Positions 61,996 through 64,000 of a DNA stretch of 64,000 bases are shown here, piece by piece. The notes beneath the pieces were generated by a model that saw only the letters and a program-made list of their open reading frames with translations, was not told where the DNA came from and did no database searches. The position numbers were made by a program, and so were the translations under genes. The stretch's first letter is position 1. The number at the start of each line of letters is the position of its first letter. The stretch is from Theristus sp. LFF4_11. Its lineage: Eukaryota > Nematoda > Chromadorea > Monhysterida > Xyalidae. Location of the stretch: the NCBI GenBank assembly GCA_030248135.1, contig JASANC010002532.1, positions 1-64,000 of the forward strand. The letters run 5' to 3'.

Positions 61996-63168
61996 CTACT
62001 TGGCGAACTTTTTGTGTTCATACGAACCTAATCGCAAGCGATCCACGGCGAACCGCAGCAGCAGCGTCCACGCACGCAGTGTTTCACGATGCCCTCGCCA
62101 ACTTTGCGACTCGTGTGTTGCGCCAATGATCGACTCGCACAACACCTCCCAGTGATCCACCTCTACGCCGTACATCTGTTGTTGGAGCTACTTTTTTGAT
62201 AACGTTTGTCATTTTGTTTGAGAAAACGACATTTTCAGACCTTGAACGGTGCATGCTTTGCGCCGTAGTCGAAACACAACACGGCCACTGCGTCCATGTC
62301 GCCCAGATGCTCCATGATTTCGTCCATCCAGTTCACGATCAACATCCCGTGCTTCTGTTTGCTCTGTCGCATGTTGAACAGATCCTGTACACACAATAAG
62401 CGATCTTCGTTTTTGTTTTTTCAGTCATCTGTGAGCAGCAGTGTGTTACCGAGATGCGATATGATGTCGGTGCTGGCATGCCTTTCGTCTGCGTGTCCTG
62501 CACTGTGTTTGCCAGTGTCCGATCGTGTTCCCCACGTTCACTGGTGTTTTCCTGTGCTGGTGCTGGCCGTTCGTGATCATCTGCGCTGCCTTCGCCCGTC
62601 ATCCCCATGAACATCTGCATCGCAGCGGCCTTGTCCAACACGCGGCCAATCTCCGGCTCCACCGCGAGCATCTTCTTTATGATCACGTTGCCAATCAGTT
62701 CAGGCTGCGCTCGGTTGATGCGCGTCCACGCACGAGCCAACAACGAACGTTGATAGGGCGACAGCAACTCGTCGAAATCGTCCGCACTGCAGCAAATGTT
62801 CATGTACTTGATTACTGTTGGTAACTAGTGGTGATCAGTGGAAATGCGGGTATTATCAAATCTACTATGTCTTCGTGTACAAGCACAAATAACTGGACAG
62901 TCCCACAGTAGACTCACTAGTTTGCCGTCAACTTTCGACGCATGTGGACGTCTCGCGCATCACTGACGGTGCGTCTTGCTCTGCGATTTTTATTATTGAT
63001 AGTTTCAGCCGCTTTGTTTGTAAACACTGTACCCTCGTCTTCGACGATGTCACAGTCCTCATACAGATTAGACAGATTAGAGTCAGTGTTGTCTCGCTGC
63101 TGCAGCTCATGGTACTCGTGTCGGCTGTTTGCAGGACGGCGGCCACGTTTCAGCTGAACATTGCCCAT
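61996..63168 (-). CDS. Single-domain globin with N-terminal extension
   Basis: Four exons: 63168-62918, 62786-62450, 62384-62241 and 62175-61996. Phases close to 303 residues. The globin fold starts after about 84 residues (ELLSPYQRSLLARAW). The E helix (QKHGMLIVNWMDEI) offers an E7 His, and YGAKHAPFKV holds the F8 His followed by the G and H helices (VDHWEVLCESI, TLRAWTLLLRFAVD). About 50 extra, charged and Pro-rich residues lie between the B/C region and the E helix. The N-terminal extension begins MGNVQLKRGRR; a glycine at position 2 followed by basic residues invites N-myristoylation, although position 6 is not Ser/Thr. Neuron-type nematode globins often have such extensions (family knowledge). 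The exon 1-2 join uses the acceptor TTTGCTGCAG; starting instead at the Met at 62803 would give a 225-residue form without the extension. Confidence 0.8.
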
Positions 63169-64000
63169 CGTTGTCCTTTTAGGTGACTATTTGCAAACCA
63201 TCAATTGTTGTTAATCTTCTGCTATCGGTAAATGGAATAGTGAACTGCTTGTGATCATATGCGTGTTTACTCGTTCCAGCAGAACGGTCAAACAAATTAA
63301 AACCGTTTTGAAAAAAAAACGGAACACAGTTTTGCCAGGAGATCTTAAACGTCGAAAGCACATACTCCGTTTGATGCAATATGAGCTGGCGGTTTATTTG
63401 ATAACGAAATAATTGAAACCGGTAGCTCAATTTCGGCAGCTAGACCAGACGTTGGCTTGGCGGTGCTGTTTGTTTGTTATTATCAGTTTGCGAAATGGTA
63501 GGCCAGGCCAGGCCCGCAGCCAGTCGGGTGCGGGTGTGATTGAATTCAGCCTGAAACTCAGTTACCAGCAAACAGTGTGACGCGCCTGTCATGTGTGTGT
63601 CTCTGCCAAACTCGTTTACAATTCCCATTTGCCGTCATCGCCAACCCAAACGCATATGATACCCAAGCATGCGTGCGGACATTATCCATGATGAACAAAA
63701 AATAGAACGCTGCTAACGTGACGCAATTTTCAGCAGGCAGGCTGTATGTTTTTCGCACGATTAGCTTGCGAAAAAACATGAGATAAACACTGATTGTGAT
63801 GGAAACGCAAGCAGAAAAATTATCGGCCGCTACATCATAAAATTGTGAACTCGGTTGAAAATGGTGTTTAGGGGGTGGTGAGGTATTAAAATCAATTTTT
63901 AAAATAGGTTGTGGACTGAACAATCAACTTGAACTGAATGTATCCAAAAGGTCATATTTTCAGTGTCTCATTCATTCATCTGCGTTCGCGTGACCATCGG
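63169..64000. promoter_or_regulatory. Upstream region of the minus-strand globin
   Basis: No coding exon is recognised to the end of the window. The globin promoter is expected here. No specific motif is identified. Confidence 0.35.

Overview
This is a stretch of nuclear genome from an invertebrate animal. Every confident gene is split by short introns (about 45-300 bp, a few longer) with GT-AG or occasionally GC-AG borders. The gene content is animal-specific: a DEG/ENaC channel, Ly6/uPAR proteins, an Integrator subunit, a LOTUS protein and a three-SH3 Dlish-like adaptor. Exons are GC-rich at third positions and the intergenic DNA is AT-rich. Multidomain globins, compact genes and the mobile elements fit an ecdysozoan, perhaps an early-branching (dorylaimian) nematode. 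That placement is inference only. All gene models below were spliced by eye; I checked that exon phases close and say where they do not.

Layout. 1-14 kb, plus strand: a cluster of GPI-anchored multi-Ly6 proteins. It holds an orphan terminal exon at 1.1 kb, a four-domain gene (4.4-8.3 kb) and a five-domain gene (9.4-14.0 kb). Two Helitron-like elements in opposite orientation, a tRNA-derived SINE and a minisatellite-bearing insertion interrupt the cluster. 14.6-20.2 kb, minus: one DEG/ENaC channel with an unusually large insertion in its ectodomain. 20.4-25.2 kb, minus: what looks like one gene encoding two complete SET-MYND (SMYD) modules in tandem. 26.0-29.6 kb, plus: a four-domain globin whose last domain has lost both haem-contact residues. 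30.3-32.6 kb, minus: a Dlish-like three-SH3 adaptor.

32.6-39.0 kb is a gene-poor gap with a hAT-type MITE. Then, all plus: a two-LOTUS protein (39.1-41.1 kb), Integrator subunit 5 (42.3-50.6 kb, carrying a 2-kb foldback element in an intron), a PLP aminotransferase (50.9-53.2 kb), the diflavin reductase NDOR1 (53.7-56.4 kb) and UBR7 (57.3-60.7 kb). Last, minus: a probable unrecognised Cys-rich/basic protein (61.0-61.8 kb) and a single-domain globin with an N-terminal extension (62.0-63.2 kb).

The genes do not form one pathway. The themes are local duplication and domain multiplication (Ly6, SMYD, globin, LOTUS) and dense small DNA transposons in introns, some lying within about 20 bp of splice sites. 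The best candidates for something not previously described are the tandem double-SMYD protein, the tetradomain globin with a degenerate fourth domain, and the DEG/ENaC channel with about 470 inserted residues just before the second membrane segment.
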